From an uncultured Dysosmobacter sp. (GTDB taxonomy: Bacteria; Bacillota; Clostridia; Oscillospirales; Oscillospiraceae): DNA of 64,000 nucleotides. The position numbers and the translations under genes are program-made. Positions 8,924 to 17,173 of this stretch are shown piece after piece. Numbering within the stretch: position 1 is the first letter of the stretch; each line of letters starts with the position of its first letter. The notes beneath the pieces were generated by a model. The model saw only the letters and a list, made by a program, of their open reading frames with translations. It made no database searches and was not told the origin of the DNA. The stretch is taken from NCBI GenBank assembly GCA_934563745.1, contig CAKTHE010000006.1, forward strand, positions 33,269 to 97,268, written 5' to 3'.

Positions 8924-9766
8924 TCAGTGCACCTCCTTACGAAACAGATTGCAGGTTTCCTCATGCTTGCGCAGCTCAAAGGGCTGATACATCCGGCTGC
9001 GCTGAATGGCCAGATCCCAGTCCACCTGATGGCCGTCAAAGTCCGGGCCATCCACGCAGGCAAAGCGGGTCTCACCGCCGACGCTCACGCGGCAGCCGCC
9101 GCACATGCCGGTCCCGTCCACCATGATGGGGCTCATGGAGACCAGCGTCTTCACGCCGAACGGCTCCGTCGTCTTGCTGACAAACTTCATCATGGCCATG
9201 GGGCCGATGGCGAATACCTCGTCATACTGGTTCCCGGCCTCGATCAGCTCCCGCAGCGCGTCCGTCACCAGGCCCTTCTCCCCGTAAGAGCCGTCATCGG
9301 TGCAGACCTTCAGCAGGCTGCTGGCCGCTCGGAATTCATCCTCCAGGATCACCAGATCCTTGGACCGGAAGCCCACGATGGCATGGACCTCGGCCCCTTC
9401 CTCGTGCAGTTTGCGCGTCACCGGGTAGGCAATGGCGCAGCCCACGCCGCCGCCGACCACAGCCACCTTTTTCAGGCCTTCCGTCTCGGTGGGCTTGCCC
9501 AGGGGGCCGACAAAATCGTGCAGGCACGCGCCCTCCGGCAGGCGGTTGAGCTTTTCCGTCGTGGCGCCCACGACCTGGAAAATAATCGTTACCGTTCCCT
9601 TTTTCCGGTCAAAATCATGAATGGTCAGGGGGATCCGTTCGCCGGTTTCATCCACCCGCAGAATGATGAACTGACCCGGCTCAGCCTTTTTTGCGATCAA
9701 AGGCGCGTCCACCTCCAGCAGCGTCAGGGTGGGGCGCAGCTCTTTGCGTCTTACGATTTGATACAT
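8924..9766 (-). CDS. nfnA: NfnA, NADH-binding subunit of NADH-dependent ferredoxin:NADP+ oxidoreductase
   Basis: A 280-aa ferredoxin-NADP+ reductase-type protein. The N-terminal FAD barrel has PGQFIILRV and ERIPLTI, the middle has the NAD domain glycine loop VGGGVGCAIAYPV, and the C-terminus has a 2Fe-2S cysteine cluster (GTGMCGGCRVS and FACVDGPDFDGHQVDWD). Length and motif order match NfnA and the related PyrK/SudB group. Because a GltA-type gene follows immediately, NfnA is favoured over PyrK. GAGGG lies upstream of the ATG at 9766. The 9767-9983 spacer separates it from a Crp/Fnr gene on the same strand that could respond to redox state. Confidence 0.92.
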   Translation of the reverse strand: MYQIVRRKELRPTLTLLEVDAPLIAKKAEPGQFIILRVDETGERIPLTIHDFDRKKGTVTIIFQVVGATTEKLNRLPEGACLHDFVGPLGKPTETEGLKKVAVVGGGVGCAIAYPVTRKLHEEGAEVHAIVGFRSKDLVILEDEFRAASSLLKVCTDDGSYGEKGLVTDALRELIEAGNQYDEVFAIGPMAMMKFVSKTTEPFGVKTLVSMSPIMVDGTGMCGGCRVSVGGETRFACVDGPDFDGHQVDWDLAIQRSRMYQPFELRKHEETCNLFRKEVH

Positions 9767-9983
9767 CCTGTTCCCTCACTTTGCAGCGGGCGAAGCCTTC
9801 CACCCGCAAAATTCAGTCTTTTTCCCCATTCTGCCCCGGCAGCACGGTGCCTTCGGCAAAATGGCTCTTCTTTTTATTGTGGCATATTTGCCCGCATCCG
9901 TCAAATCATTTCTTCTGTTTTTCTGACGGTTCTTCCCCTCTCTTCCTGGGGCCATTTGCATATTCCCCACAATCTGCGGATCC

Positions 9984-10643
9984 TTATGCAAGCAGCCGGA
10001 TCTGCCGGCCGCTGGAATCCACCAGGCCCTCCTCCCGCATACGCTTCAGCTCCCGCATCATGGCGCTGCGGTCCGCCGCGATATAATCCGCCAGCATACT
10101 GAAGGAGAAGGGCAGCTGAAAGTCCCGCCGGCCGCTTCGCCGGGCCTGCTGCTCAAAATAGCACAGCAGCTTTTCCCGGGTCGTCCTGCGGGAAAGCACA
10201 TCCACCCGTTCCGAAAGGCCCAGCGCCTTTTCCTCCATCAGCCGCAGCATATTTTCCACCAGCAGGCTGTGGTGCCGGCAGGCCCGCTCGCAGCGGTCCA
10301 CCAGGTGGGCATAGTCAAAAAACAGCACCTCGCAGGGCTTCCGGCAGATTACGTAAACCGCCTCGTCCCCGCCGGAAAACGCCAGCTGCTTGCCGAACAC
10401 ACCGCCCGGGGCATATTCCTCCAACACCGTCAAAGCGCCGTTGGGATCCAGCCGCACCAAAGCCGCCAGACCACGCTCCACAATCCCGACGGCCCCGTCG
10501 CCCGGGGCTGAAAAATCACAGATCTTCTCATCCGCCGCAAAATGCTTCCGCTCAGCCTGAAAACAGCGGATCATCGCCAGATAGCTGTCATAGCGGATCC
10601 CCTGAAACAGCGGGCTGGCTGCCACTTCGGATTCGGTCAGCAT
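9984..10643 (-). CDS. Crp/Fnr family transcriptional regulator
   Basis: A 219-aa regulator with an N-terminal cyclic-nucleotide-binding-like beta barrel (DGAVGIVERGLAALVRLDPNG, then EYAPGGVFGKQLAFSG) and a C-terminal winged helix (PFSFSMLADYIAADRSAMMRELKRMREEGL). The start at 10643 is taken because AAAGGGGAG lies seven bases upstream; an in-frame ATG at 10667 lacks one. It has no Fnr-type N-terminal cysteine set for an FeS cluster, so the signal is unclear. It is divergent from the CBS-domain gene at 10800 and upstream of nfnAB on the same strand, so control of either is possible. Confidence 0.88.
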   Translation of the reverse strand: MLTESEVAASPLFQGIRYDSYLAMIRCFQAERKHFAADEKICDFSAPGDGAVGIVERGLAALVRLDPNGALTVLEEYAPGGVFGKQLAFSGGDEAVYVICRKPCEVLFFDYAHLVDRCERACRHHSLLVENMLRLMEEKALGLSERVDVLSRRTTREKLLCYFEQQARRSGRRDFQLPFSFSMLADYIAADRSAMMRELKRMREEGLVDSSGRQIRLLA

Positions 10644-10746
10644 AGGCCGCTCCCCTTTCTGTTGCATTTATCACATTATCCTACCATGCCCTTTGTTGGA
10701 TGTAAAGAACTATTCAAGAATTATTCACCAATTCTCCCCTCTGTCC

Positions 10747-10755
10747 TGCTATAGT
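10747..10755 (+). promoter_or_regulatory. Extended -10 promoter for the CBS-domain gene
   Basis: TGC TATAGT at 10747-10755 is about 44 bases before the GTG start. A weak TTCACC lies at 10724-10729, too far away for a good -35. Confidence 0.45.
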
Positions 10756-10799
10756 AAATTTACATAAGTTACCCACCGGACACAAGAAGGGAGTCCCCC

Positions 10800-11252
10800 G
10801 TGAACATTGCCTATTTTCTGATTCCGAAGAGTTCCGTTGCTTATTTATACGATGATTTCACCTTTCGGCAGGGGCTGGAAAAAATGCGTTACCACGGCTA
10901 TACCGCCATTCCCGTTATTTCAAGAAGCGGCCAATACGTCGGCTCTGTCAGCGAGGGCGATTTTTTATGGAAGCTGCTCTCCGGCGACCAGCCGCAGGAT
11001 GCGCTTTTATCCATGAAGGAAACCGAGCCTTTGAAGGTGCGGGACATTCTCCGGCCGGAAAGCTATCCCGCCGTGCGCATCACCGTCACCATGGAAGAGC
11101 TGCTGCAAAATGCCATGAATATGAACTTTGTCCCGGTCGTGGATGATTTGGACAACTTCATCGGCATCGTCACGCGCAAAGACATCATCCGTTATTTCGC
11201 TGCCCGGGGCAGCGCGGAGGATTCGCCTCTTTTGCTGCGTCAGCGTGCCTGA
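10800..11252 (+). CDS. CBS-domain protein
   Basis: A 150-aa protein made of two CBS motifs and little else. The first is visible around YHGYTAIPVISRSGQYVGSV, the second around MNFVPVVDDLDNFIGIVTR with the terminal KDIIRYF helix. Tandem CBS domains bind adenine nucleotides and usually act as energy sensors. The start is GTG at 10800, preceded by AAGGGAG at a normal distance. It stands alone between its own extended -10 promoter and a strong bidirectional terminator. Similar stand-alone CBS proteins in Clostridia have no assigned target that I know of. Confidence 0.88.
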   Translation: MNIAYFLIPKSSVAYLYDDFTFRQGLEKMRYHGYTAIPVISRSGQYVGSVSEGDFLWKLLSGDQPQDALLSMKETEPLKVRDILRPESYPAVRITVTMEELLQNAMNMNFVPVVDDLDNFIGIVTRKDIIRYFAARGSAEDSPLLLRQRA

Positions 11253-11278
11253 ACCCCTTTTCCTTTGCAACTCCGATC

Positions 11279-11309
11279 AAAAAAGCGGGCCGGCAGCGGC
11301 CCGCTTTTT
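11279..11309. terminator. Bidirectional terminator between the CBS gene and the zinc-binding protein gene
   Basis: GCGGGCC at 11285-11291 pairs with GGCCCGC at 11298-11304. A's precede and five T's follow. It ends in the stop codon of the opposing gene. Confidence 0.88.
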
Positions 11310-12292
11310 CAGTTTTGCGGCATGGTCCTGCGCAGCATATCCAAATTCTGCCGCATCAGGGAAACGTAGGTTGCCCCTTCCTCCATCTGTTGACGGGAGA
11401 CGTTGTGGCAGGTCTGGAATTCTGCGGTTCCGGCTCCGGTGATCTCCGCAATGCTGTCCGCCACCAGGTGATTGGAAAATTCAATGTAGTAGATCGTCGG
11501 GATCTTTTCCTGCTTGACCTTGTCCGTCAAAAATGCGATGGTCGCCGCAGAGGGCTCCGTCTGGGCGCTGCAGCCCGGGAACGCCGCGTAATAGGTCAGC
11601 CCGTAAGCCTCCGCAAAATAGCGCAGCGGAAAACGATCCCCGAAAATCAGCGTCGGATGGTCCAGCCCGGCAAAAAACGCCGCGAAATCGGCGTCCAGCT
11701 GGGTCAGCTGCGCCTCATAGTCCGCAGCCTGGGAGGCATAGCTCTCCGCATGCGCTGGGTCCAGGCGCTCCGCTTCCTCTGCGATGGCCTGGGTGATCCG
11801 AATGGCATTCCGGGGCGAGGTCCACACATGCTCATCTACATCCACGACCTTTCCGAGCCCTTCAAGGTCGTCATGGTCGTCATGTCCATGGTCGTGGTCG
11901 TGTCCCGCCGCGGTCATGCCTTCCACCGTCTCTTCCTCCAGTGTGTCCACGCACTCCAGCATGCGCAGCTGCGCCCCTTGCGGCTGGGCCGACTCCAGCA
12001 GCGTGTCCACCCAGGCATCCGATTCACCGCCTATATAAATGAACAGGTCGCAATTCTGCACCGCCAGAATGTCCGCCGGCGTCGGCTCGTACGAGTGACT
12101 CTCCGCTCCCGGCGGAAGCAGCATCGTCACCTCCCCCAGATCGCCGCACACGGCCCGGGCAAAATCGTATCCCGGGAAGACCGTGGCCACGACCCGCAGC
12201 TTTCCATCCGACTGCTCCGGTGCAGGCGCGGCACAGCCTGCAAGCCCCAAGCTCAGCGCCGCACACAGCAGCGCGCTGATCCAGCGTTTCAT
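11309..12292 (-). CDS. Zinc/manganese ABC transporter substrate-binding lipoprotein (ZnuA/AdcA family)
   Basis: A 327-aa extracellular metal-binding lipoprotein. It starts MKRWISALLCAALSLGLAGC, a signal peptide with lipobox LAGC. Cluster A-I features follow: SHSYEPTPADI with the first metal His, a His/Asp-rich loop (HDHDHGHDDHDD) typical of zinc binders, DEHVWTSPRNA with the second ligand, and HPTLIFGDRFPLRYFAEAYGL. The start at 12292 is set by the signal peptide. No permease or ATPase gene accompanies it, so it is an orphan that must dock on a transporter encoded elsewhere. A palindromic Fur/Zur-like box lies 24 bases upstream, so repression by metal is likely. Confidence 0.9.
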   Translation of the reverse strand: MKRWISALLCAALSLGLAGCAAPAPEQSDGKLRVVATVFPGYDFARAVCGDLGEVTMLLPPGAESHSYEPTPADILAVQNCDLFIYIGGESDAWVDTLLESAQPQGAQLRMLECVDTLEEETVEGMTAAGHDHDHGHDDHDDLEGLGKVVDVDEHVWTSPRNAIRITQAIAEEAERLDPAHAESYASQAADYEAQLTQLDADFAAFFAGLDHPTLIFGDRFPLRYFAEAYGLTYYAAFPGCSAQTEPSAATIAFLTDKVKQEKIPTIYYIEFSNHLVADSIAEITGAGTAEFQTCHNVSRQQMEEGATYVSLMRQNLDMLRRTMPQN

Positions 12293-12315
12293 CCTTCGCT
12301 CAGCCCCTTCAAAAT

Positions 12316-12330
12316 TGAAAATCATTTTCA
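12316..12330. promoter_or_regulatory. Fur/Zur-type operator (perfect 7-1-7 inverted repeat)
   Basis: TGAAAATCATTTTCA is a perfect inverted repeat of seven bases around a central C. It has the 7-1-7 geometry of Fur-family boxes and lies 24 bases upstream of the metal-binding lipoprotein start. Zur is the most likely regulator given the His-rich zinc loop; Fur cannot be excluded. Confidence 0.75.
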
Positions 12331-12490
12331 TATTTGTCAGTATACCAAGATTTTGCCGAAATTGCAACCGATCCTGAAAAAAGACTTCACAATCCGGCGA
12401 AACCGCGTATAATAAAATTGATTGGGTGTATCATTCGCCCAGCGTTTTTAGGGCAGCGCTTCCGCACTGCGCTTAAAAGGAGAGGATTTT

Positions 12491-13093
12491 ATGAACAGTG
12501 TTCTTCAGCGTATCAAAACCAACTCTTTGATCACCGCTTTGATTTACGCCCTTTTGGGGCTGTCCCTGCTGATCTGGCCCGGCGTATCCACGGATATTCT
12601 GTGCATCCTTCTGGGTGTGGTCCTTCTGGGCTGCGGCATCATTGACGGGATCATCTACCTTTCCAACCGGGATGGCAGCCTTTATTCCACGGCGCACCTG
12701 CTGCTGGGGATCGTTCTGGCGGTGATCGGCATCTGGATCATGCGCAGCCCGGGACTGATCATCTCGGTCATTCCCCGGGTGATTGGAATTCTGATCTGCA
12801 TTCACGGTCTGGCTGATGTGGGCGACGCTATGACGCTGCGGCGCAGCGGCTACGGCCGCTGGTCCACCGCCCTGATCCTGGGGATCCTGACCCTCGCCCT
12901 GGGCGCCGTCCTGGTCTACGATCCCTTCGACGCCGTCAACACAGTTATGCGGGTTCTCGGATTCTTCCTGCTTTACGACGGTGTGTCCGATATCTGGATC
13001 ACCACCCGGGTCTCCCAGGTCCTCAAGCAGGCGGAAAAGGATGCCAAGGCTCAGGCCGATGCGGTGGATGTGGATTTTAAGGACGTTCCCTGA
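12491..13093 (+). CDS. DUF308 (HdeD-like) membrane protein
   Basis: A 200-aa integral membrane protein with about six hydrophobic helices in three hairpin pairs. Each pair has the DUF308 pattern, for example ALLGLSLLIWPGVS, LLLGIVLAVIGIWIM and LILGILTLALGAVLVYDPF. The C-terminal 30 residues form a charged cytoplasmic tail (QAEKDAKAQADAVDVDFKD). In enteric bacteria HdeD relates to acid resistance, but the role in Clostridia is unknown to me. AAAAGGAGAGG precedes the ATG at 12491. The gene is monocistronic, with a strong hairpin terminator directly downstream. Confidence 0.85.
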   Translation: MNSVLQRIKTNSLITALIYALLGLSLLIWPGVSTDILCILLGVVLLGCGIIDGIIYLSNRDGSLYSTAHLLLGIVLAVIGIWIMRSPGLIISVIPRVIGILICIHGLADVGDAMTLRRSGYGRWSTALILGILTLALGAVLVYDPFDAVNTVMRVLGFFLLYDGVSDIWITTRVSQVLKQAEKDAKAQADAVDVDFKDVP

Positions 13094-13119
13094 CGGTCCT
13101 CACCCGTTTCTTTGCAAGC

Positions 13120-13156
13120 AGCGCCCCGACACGGTAAACGTGTCGGGGCGCTTTGA
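13120..13156 (+). terminator. Intrinsic terminator after the DUF308 gene
   Basis: AGCGCCCCGACACG at 13120-13133 pairs perfectly with CGTGTCGGGGCGCT at 13139-13152 around GTAAA. Only a short, interrupted T-run follows. Confidence 0.8.
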
Positions 13157-13379
13157 CCTTTTCTGCCCTGCGATCCGGCGGTATTTTCTTCTCCCCGCGA
13201 TCTTACAGCTTGGAGCGTTTTTCAATTCCCGGGGCAAGCCCCGTCCCGCAGAAGTGTCAAATATTCGTCGGACGTGCAGCTTCCGGCTGCCAGGTTTTCC
13301 TTTTTATGGAATAATCGTGGAATTTCTGTTTACAATAATCGGCAGAGCCCCGCATTTTTGTGCAGAAAGGAGCATATCT

Positions 13380-13751
13380 TTGGACCTTTTGCATCAGCGT
13401 GTCGCCCATCCCCGCTTCGGTACCGGTGAAATCACCGGGCAAAGCCGCCGTCAGCTGTCCGTATCCTTTTCCTCCGCGCCGGCTCTTCGCAGGTTTTTAT
13501 ACCCTGCCGCGTTTTTTGGCCACCTGGTTTTATGCGACGATGCCGCGCAGGCTCAGCTGGAAGCGGAACTGGCGCGTTCCGGAGAGGCAAAGGAATTTCT
13601 GCGCCGGCAGGAATCGGCCCGCTCCATTCGGCAGGCCGAGCAGCAGCGGCAGATCCGTCTGCTTCAGCATCCTCAGCGGCGTACGCGCCCCCTGCGCCGG
13701 GGCCCGGACGGGCGCCAGCCTCTGCAGGCAGAAGAAAAGCGTCGGGCCTGA
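13380..13751 (+). CDS. Small FG-G-type beta-barrel protein with TTG start
   Basis: A 123-aa protein read from TTG at 13380, with AGAAAGGAG seven bases upstream. Residues about 6-45 carry the pattern HPRFGTGEI ... LSVSF ... RRFLYPAAF, which resembles the small Tudor/SH3-like module found as H-x-x-[FY]-G-x-G-x-[IV] ... F-x-F-P-x-A-F at the ends of clostridial helicases and in stand-alone proteins. A charged, probably helical tail follows, rich in Glu, Arg and Gln (LEAELARSGEAKEFLRRQES). A hairpin terminator overlaps the stop codon. With no ATG start and antisense frames open, the gene is easily missed. Its function is unknown; nucleic-acid binding is a guess from the module. Confidence 0.65.
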   Translation: MDLLHQRVAHPRFGTGEITGQSRRQLSVSFSSAPALRRFLYPAAFFGHLVLCDDAAQAQLEAELARSGEAKEFLRRQESARSIRQAEQQRQIRLLQHPQRRTRPLRRGPDGRQPLQAEEKRRA

Positions 13752-13766
13752 GCCCGGCGCTTTTCT
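13732..13766. terminator. Bidirectional terminator overlapping the stop of the small TTG gene
   Basis: AAGAAAAGCGTCGGGC pairs with GCCCGGCGCTTTTCTT around CTGA. The stop codon TGA (13749-13751) is in the loop. It also lies just beyond the moaA stop (13794) on the other strand. Confidence 0.8.
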
Positions 13767-13793
13767 TCGTCTTCTTTTCTTTGGGAACGTCCG

Positions 13794-14735
13794 TCAGCCG
13801 CCGATCTCGAACATATCCCGAAGGCTGTCGCTTCCATGCTCCAGATGATGAGTCGCCGGCTTTTCCCAGATGGACCTGCGGATGGCCGATTCCAGCTCCG
13901 CCCCTTGCAGGCCGCGCACAGAACGCTCCTCCCGGGAGTGCAGACAGCTTTTCAGCTTTCCATCCGCCGTCACCCGGATTCTGCGGCACTCGGCGCAAAA
14001 CTCGCAGCTCAGCGGCTCGATCAGCCCCACGCGCCCGACTCCATCCGGCAGCCGGTACAGCCGGGCCACCCCGGCACGTCCATCCGGACGCAGCTGCGGG
14101 CAGCGCTCCAGCACCAGATCGCCCGGCACAAAGCAGTTCCCGGGCCAGGCCCGGCACTCCCCCATGGGCATCAGCTCAATAAACCGCAGCTCCCATGGGT
14201 GCCGGCGGGTCAGCTCCACCAGCTCCGGGATCTCGTCGTCGTTGAATCCGCCGATCAACACGGTATCCAGCTTCAGCTGCGTAAAGCCGGCCTCCTCCGC
14301 CGCCCGGATCCCCGCCAGCACATCCGCCAGGGAGCCGCAGCGGGTCATGGCGGCAAAACGCTCCGGCCGTAGGGTGTCCAAGCTGATGTTCAAACGCTGT
14401 ACACCGGCTGCCCGCAGGGGCGCCGCCAGCTCCGCCAGCCGGCTTCCGTTGGTGGTCAGGCACAGTTCTTCCAGACCCGGAAGCGCCGCCAGCCCCCGGC
14501 AAATATCCAGCAGGCCGCGTCGGACCAGCGGCTCTCCGCCGGTCAGGCGGATCTTTCGGATCCCGCACGCCACGGCCGCCCGGCCGATCTCGACGCACTC
14601 CTCCACGCTGAGAATCTCTCCGTGCGCACGCTTTTCCACGCCTGTCTCCGGCATGCAGTAGCGGCAGCGATAATTACAAAGATCGGTCACCGACAGGCGT
14701 AGATAATCGATCTCCCGTCCATAGGCATCCCGCAT
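13794..14735 (-). CDS. moaA: MoaA, GTP 3',8-cyclase (radical SAM)
   Basis: A 313-aa radical SAM enzyme catalysing the first step of molybdopterin synthesis, converting GTP to 3',8-cyclo-7,8-dihydro-GTP. The SAM cluster motif CNYRCRYCMP (CxxxCxxC) is near the N-terminus, followed by IRLTGGEPLVRRG. The C-terminal second 4Fe-4S cluster cysteines are visible in SCEFCAECRRIRVTADG and LKSCL. The C-terminus is slightly shorter than the usual 320-330 residues and lacks the normal terminal GG(x) motif, although it ends EIGG, which is close. It is the last gene of the mobA-moeA-mobB-moaA operon, 16 bases after the mobB stop, with AAAGGAG upstream. Confidence 0.95.
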   Translation of the reverse strand: MRDAYGREIDYLRLSVTDLCNYRCRYCMPETGVEKRAHGEILSVEECVEIGRAAVACGIRKIRLTGGEPLVRRGLLDICRGLAALPGLEELCLTTNGSRLAELAAPLRAAGVQRLNISLDTLRPERFAAMTRCGSLADVLAGIRAAEEAGFTQLKLDTVLIGGFNDDEIPELVELTRRHPWELRFIELMPMGECRAWPGNCFVPGDLVLERCPQLRPDGRAGVARLYRLPDGVGRVGLIEPLSCEFCAECRRIRVTADGKLKSCLHSREERSVRGLQGAELESAIRRSIWEKPATHHLEHGSDSLRDMFEIGG

Positions 14736-14751
14736 GCGCGCTGCTCCTTTC

Positions 14752-15237
14752 TTAGGTCATTCCCCGGCTCTGGGCGAAATCCCACAGGAACTGCGCCAGA
14801 CGCTCGGTTTCGTCAAAGGCAAACTGTGGAATCCCGCTATGCTCCGGTGCATCCGTCACCAGCGCGCAGCAGACCTCCTTCGGGATCGGAAGGGGCTTGC
14901 CAGCCCGGCACACGCCCACCTTGGGCCAGGGGCCGTGCTTCCAGCCCTCCGTCAAAATCAAATCCACATGCCCGATCCGCGCCGCCAGCTCCTCCGCCGG
15001 GACGGGCCGGTTTTCCAGGATCGCCGCATGGCGCCCGGATGCAACCACTGTAACATCCGCGCCGGCCTGTGTAAAGCGCCAGCTGTCTTTTCCCGGATAG
15101 TCGATCTCAAAATCGTGGGCGTCATGCTTCAAAACAGCCACACGCAGTCCCCGGGCCTTCAGCAGTGGGATCAGCCGCTCCAGCAGGGTCGTCTTTCCGG
15201 TGCCGGACGCCGCGACAAAGGAAATCACCGGAATCAT
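14752..15237 (-). CDS. mobB: MobB, molybdopterin-guanine dinucleotide biosynthesis adaptor
   Basis: A 161-aa P-loop GTPase. It has Walker A ASGTGKTTL close to the N-terminus, then VAVLKHDAHDFEIDYPGKDSW, a characteristic MobB block, and DLILTEGWKHGPWPKVGV. MobB binds GTP and assists MobA in attaching GMP to molybdopterin. The ATG at 15237 overlaps the moeA stop (ATGA) and has GGAG eight bases upstream; a GTG at 15246 is less likely. It lies between moeA and moaA in one operon. Confidence 0.93.
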   Translation of the reverse strand: MIPVISFVAASGTGKTTLLERLIPLLKARGLRVAVLKHDAHDFEIDYPGKDSWRFTQAGADVTVVASGRHAAILENRPVPAEELAARIGHVDLILTEGWKHGPWPKVGVCRAGKPLPIPKEVCCALVTDAPEHSGIPQFAFDETERLAQFLWDFAQSRGMT

Positions 15238-16466
15238 AATCCGCACTCCAAACCGCCCAGCCAGTAAGCGTCCACCAGCGTTCCCGCCGGCAGCGGCGAC
15301 GAATGCGCCGGAAGCTCCGCCAGCAGATTCATACCCGCAAGGGCACGGACAGAGCCATTATTTTGCCCCTCGTGAAGGGAAAAAAGCGCCTGGCCGGCCT
15401 CAATCCGCAGGCTTCCCCGCAAAAGCCGCTGGCAGCAGCTCTCCTTGGGAAAATCCTGCGCCAAACGAACCTGAATTTTCGGAAACCCCGGCTCCCGCCG
15501 GCCTGCCAGGCGGTAAATCAGCGGCGCGCCGACCCGCAAAAGGCCCACTGCCGCAGCCCCCGGATTTCCGGACAGGCTCAAAATCCGCTGTTCACCCCGG
15601 ACCGCGCCCAGCATGGCACCGCCGGGCTTGAAGCCGGCCTTATGATAGAGGACCGTTCCGCCGGCCAGCACAGCCGCCGAATGAGCATAGTCAAACTCGC
15701 CCACGGATGCGCCGCCGGTCGTGATCACAAGGTCCGCCGTCTCCAGCCGGGCCGAGATCTCCGCCGCAATGGTATAGGGATCATCCGGCAGAATCCCCGC
15801 ATTTTGAGGATCGGCCCCCAGCAGCCGCAGCAGGGCGCAGAGAGTTGTCCCGTTTGAATTGTAGATCTGACCGCGGAGGAGCGGCTGTCCCGCCTCCCGC
15901 AGCTCCGTTCCGGTGGAGATCACGCAGACCGACGGCCTGCGATAGACCGGGATCTTCTGCAGCCCCTGACCGGCCAGCAGGCCCATCAGCCCGCCGGTCA
16001 CAACGCTGCCGGACGGCGCCAGCAGCTGCCCGGCGCAGACGTCTTCCCCTATGGGGACAATGTTCCCGGGGCCGCAGGGCTGCGCAATGCGCACCGTATG
16101 CGCGGTGAATTCGGTCCGCTCGTAAGCGATCACACAGTCCGCCCCCTCCGGCACCGGCGCCCCTGTGGAAACCTTCACGGCTTCCCCGCGGCCGACCGGT
16201 CCGGCCGGCGCGGCGCCGGCAGGGGTCTGTGCAATGACGCGCAGCTCCGCCGGCGTCTCTGCCGAGGCCGCGCATGTATCCGCAGAGCGGAAGGCGTATC
16301 CATCCAGCGGGCTGCGTGCAAAGGGCGGCACATTCTGCTCCGCGCGGATCTCCTCCGCCAGAACACGGCCCAGCGCCGCCTGCACCGGGACCCACTCCGT
16401 CCCCACCGGACGGACGCCCGCCGTAAGCAGCTCCACAGCCCGGTCTGCGCTGATTGATCGTTCCAT
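15234..16466 (-). CDS. moeA: MoeA, molybdopterin molybdenumtransferase
   Basis: A 410-aa enzyme that inserts molybdenum into adenylated molybdopterin. The N-terminal domain has SPLDGYAFRSAD (SxxDGYA core). The middle holds STGAPVPEGADCVIAYERT. The MoCF_biosynth domain shows VISTGTEL, GQIYNSNGTTLCALL, DLVITTGGASVGEFDY and LSLSGNPGAAAVG. Length matches the family. AAAGGAT lies upstream of the ATG. It is the second gene of the operon, 73 bases after mobA, and overlaps mobB by four bases. No moaC, moaE, moaD or mog gene is in the window, so the rest of the pathway must be encoded elsewhere. Confidence 0.95.
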   Translation of the reverse strand: MERSISADRAVELLTAGVRPVGTEWVPVQAALGRVLAEEIRAEQNVPPFARSPLDGYAFRSADTCAASAETPAELRVIAQTPAGAAPAGPVGRGEAVKVSTGAPVPEGADCVIAYERTEFTAHTVRIAQPCGPGNIVPIGEDVCAGQLLAPSGSVVTGGLMGLLAGQGLQKIPVYRRPSVCVISTGTELREAGQPLLRGQIYNSNGTTLCALLRLLGADPQNAGILPDDPYTIAAEISARLETADLVITTGGASVGEFDYAHSAAVLAGGTVLYHKAGFKPGGAMLGAVRGEQRILSLSGNPGAAAVGLLRVGAPLIYRLAGRREPGFPKIQVRLAQDFPKESCCQRLLRGSLRIEAGQALFSLHEGQNNGSVRALAGMNLLAELPAHSSPLPAGTLVDAYWLGGLECGL

Positions 16467-16539
16467 CGTCTATCCTTTCCCGTTCCCCGCCGCCGGTCTT
16501 CTCTTGGGCGGCGGACGTTTTCTCGATCGTTTCACTTCT

Positions 16540-17139
16540 CTACCTGTCAAAAGCGGCGGATTCCCAAAGCCGGGCATACTCCTCCGGCGTGTTGACATTG
16601 GTCACCACCGCATCGGAAAAGCCGCCCCATGCCAGGGAAACAGCCCGGGGCTGCAGCTGCTCCAGCGCCGTGCGCAGCCGGAAATTTCCGGCCTGCAGCT
16701 GCCGCTCCAGATCCGCCGCGGCCGTTTTCCGATAAACCGCGCACAGGGGCTGCAGACACCCGGCTGCATCCTCCGCGGCCAGCGCCCGGTCCTCAGGACG
16801 CAGCTGGGTGCACAGCCACAGCGCCGCCTTCCGGTCAAAATACGGAAGATCGCACGAAATGGCCAGCAGGGCGTCGCAGCGGGTCGCGCAAAGGGCGGCA
16901 TGCAGGCCGCCCAGAGGGCCGCAGTCTGGATACCGATCCTCCACCAGACGAAGGCCGGCACAGCCCTGCATTCGGCGGCGATCCTCTTCCCTCCGCACCG
17001 AAATCAGCAGCTCCGGAAAGCCGCGCAGCTCCCGGCACAGCCGTTCTAAAAATGTACTTTCCATCCAGGGCAGCAGCGCCTTGTCCCGCCCCATGCGGCG
17101 GCTCTGCCCGCCGGTCAGAATCACAGCCCCGATCTCCAT
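16540..17139 (-). CDS. mobA: MobA, molybdenum cofactor guanylyltransferase
   Basis: A 199-aa nucleotidyltransferase that adds GMP to molybdopterin to make the bis-MGD precursor needed by DMSO-reductase-family enzymes. The N-terminal signature AVILTGGQSRRMGRDKALLP is clear, followed by DRYPDCGPLGGLHAAL and LAISCDLPYFD, with N-V-N-T-P-E-E-Y near the end. The start at 17139 has GGGGAGG seven bases upstream; a longer open frame to 17250 is rejected. It is the first gene of the Mo-cofactor operon. Its presence fits the molybdo-oxidoreductase 6 kb away, because that class requires the guanine dinucleotide form. Confidence 0.93.
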   Translation of the reverse strand: MEIGAVILTGGQSRRMGRDKALLPWMESTFLERLCRELRGFPELLISVRREEDRRRMQGCAGLRLVEDRYPDCGPLGGLHAALCATRCDALLAISCDLPYFDRKAALWLCTQLRPEDRALAAEDAAGCLQPLCAVYRKTAAADLERQLQAGNFRLRTALEQLQPRAVSLAWGGFSDAVVTNVNTPEEYARLWESAAFDR

Positions 17140-17173
17140 GCCGGACCTCCCCTCTGCCCGCTGCCAAAAAGGA

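Noticed and set aside
8923..9075. N-terminal extension of NfnB by 51 residues
   Set aside because: It lies inside nfnA in another frame. The ATG at 8922 has an AGGAGG site and gives the normal family N-terminus.
9075..9766. PyrK (dihydroorotate dehydrogenase electron-transfer subunit) instead of NfnA
   Set aside because: The fold is shared, but no pyrD or other pyr gene is adjacent, while a GltA-type subunit follows with a one-base gap, which identifies NfnAB.
13432..14157. A 241-aa minus-strand open frame overlapping the small TTG gene and moaA
   Set aside because: It runs through the moaA stop and the terminator at 13732-13766 in another frame; its Ala/Gly/Arg-rich content is a frame shadow of moaA.
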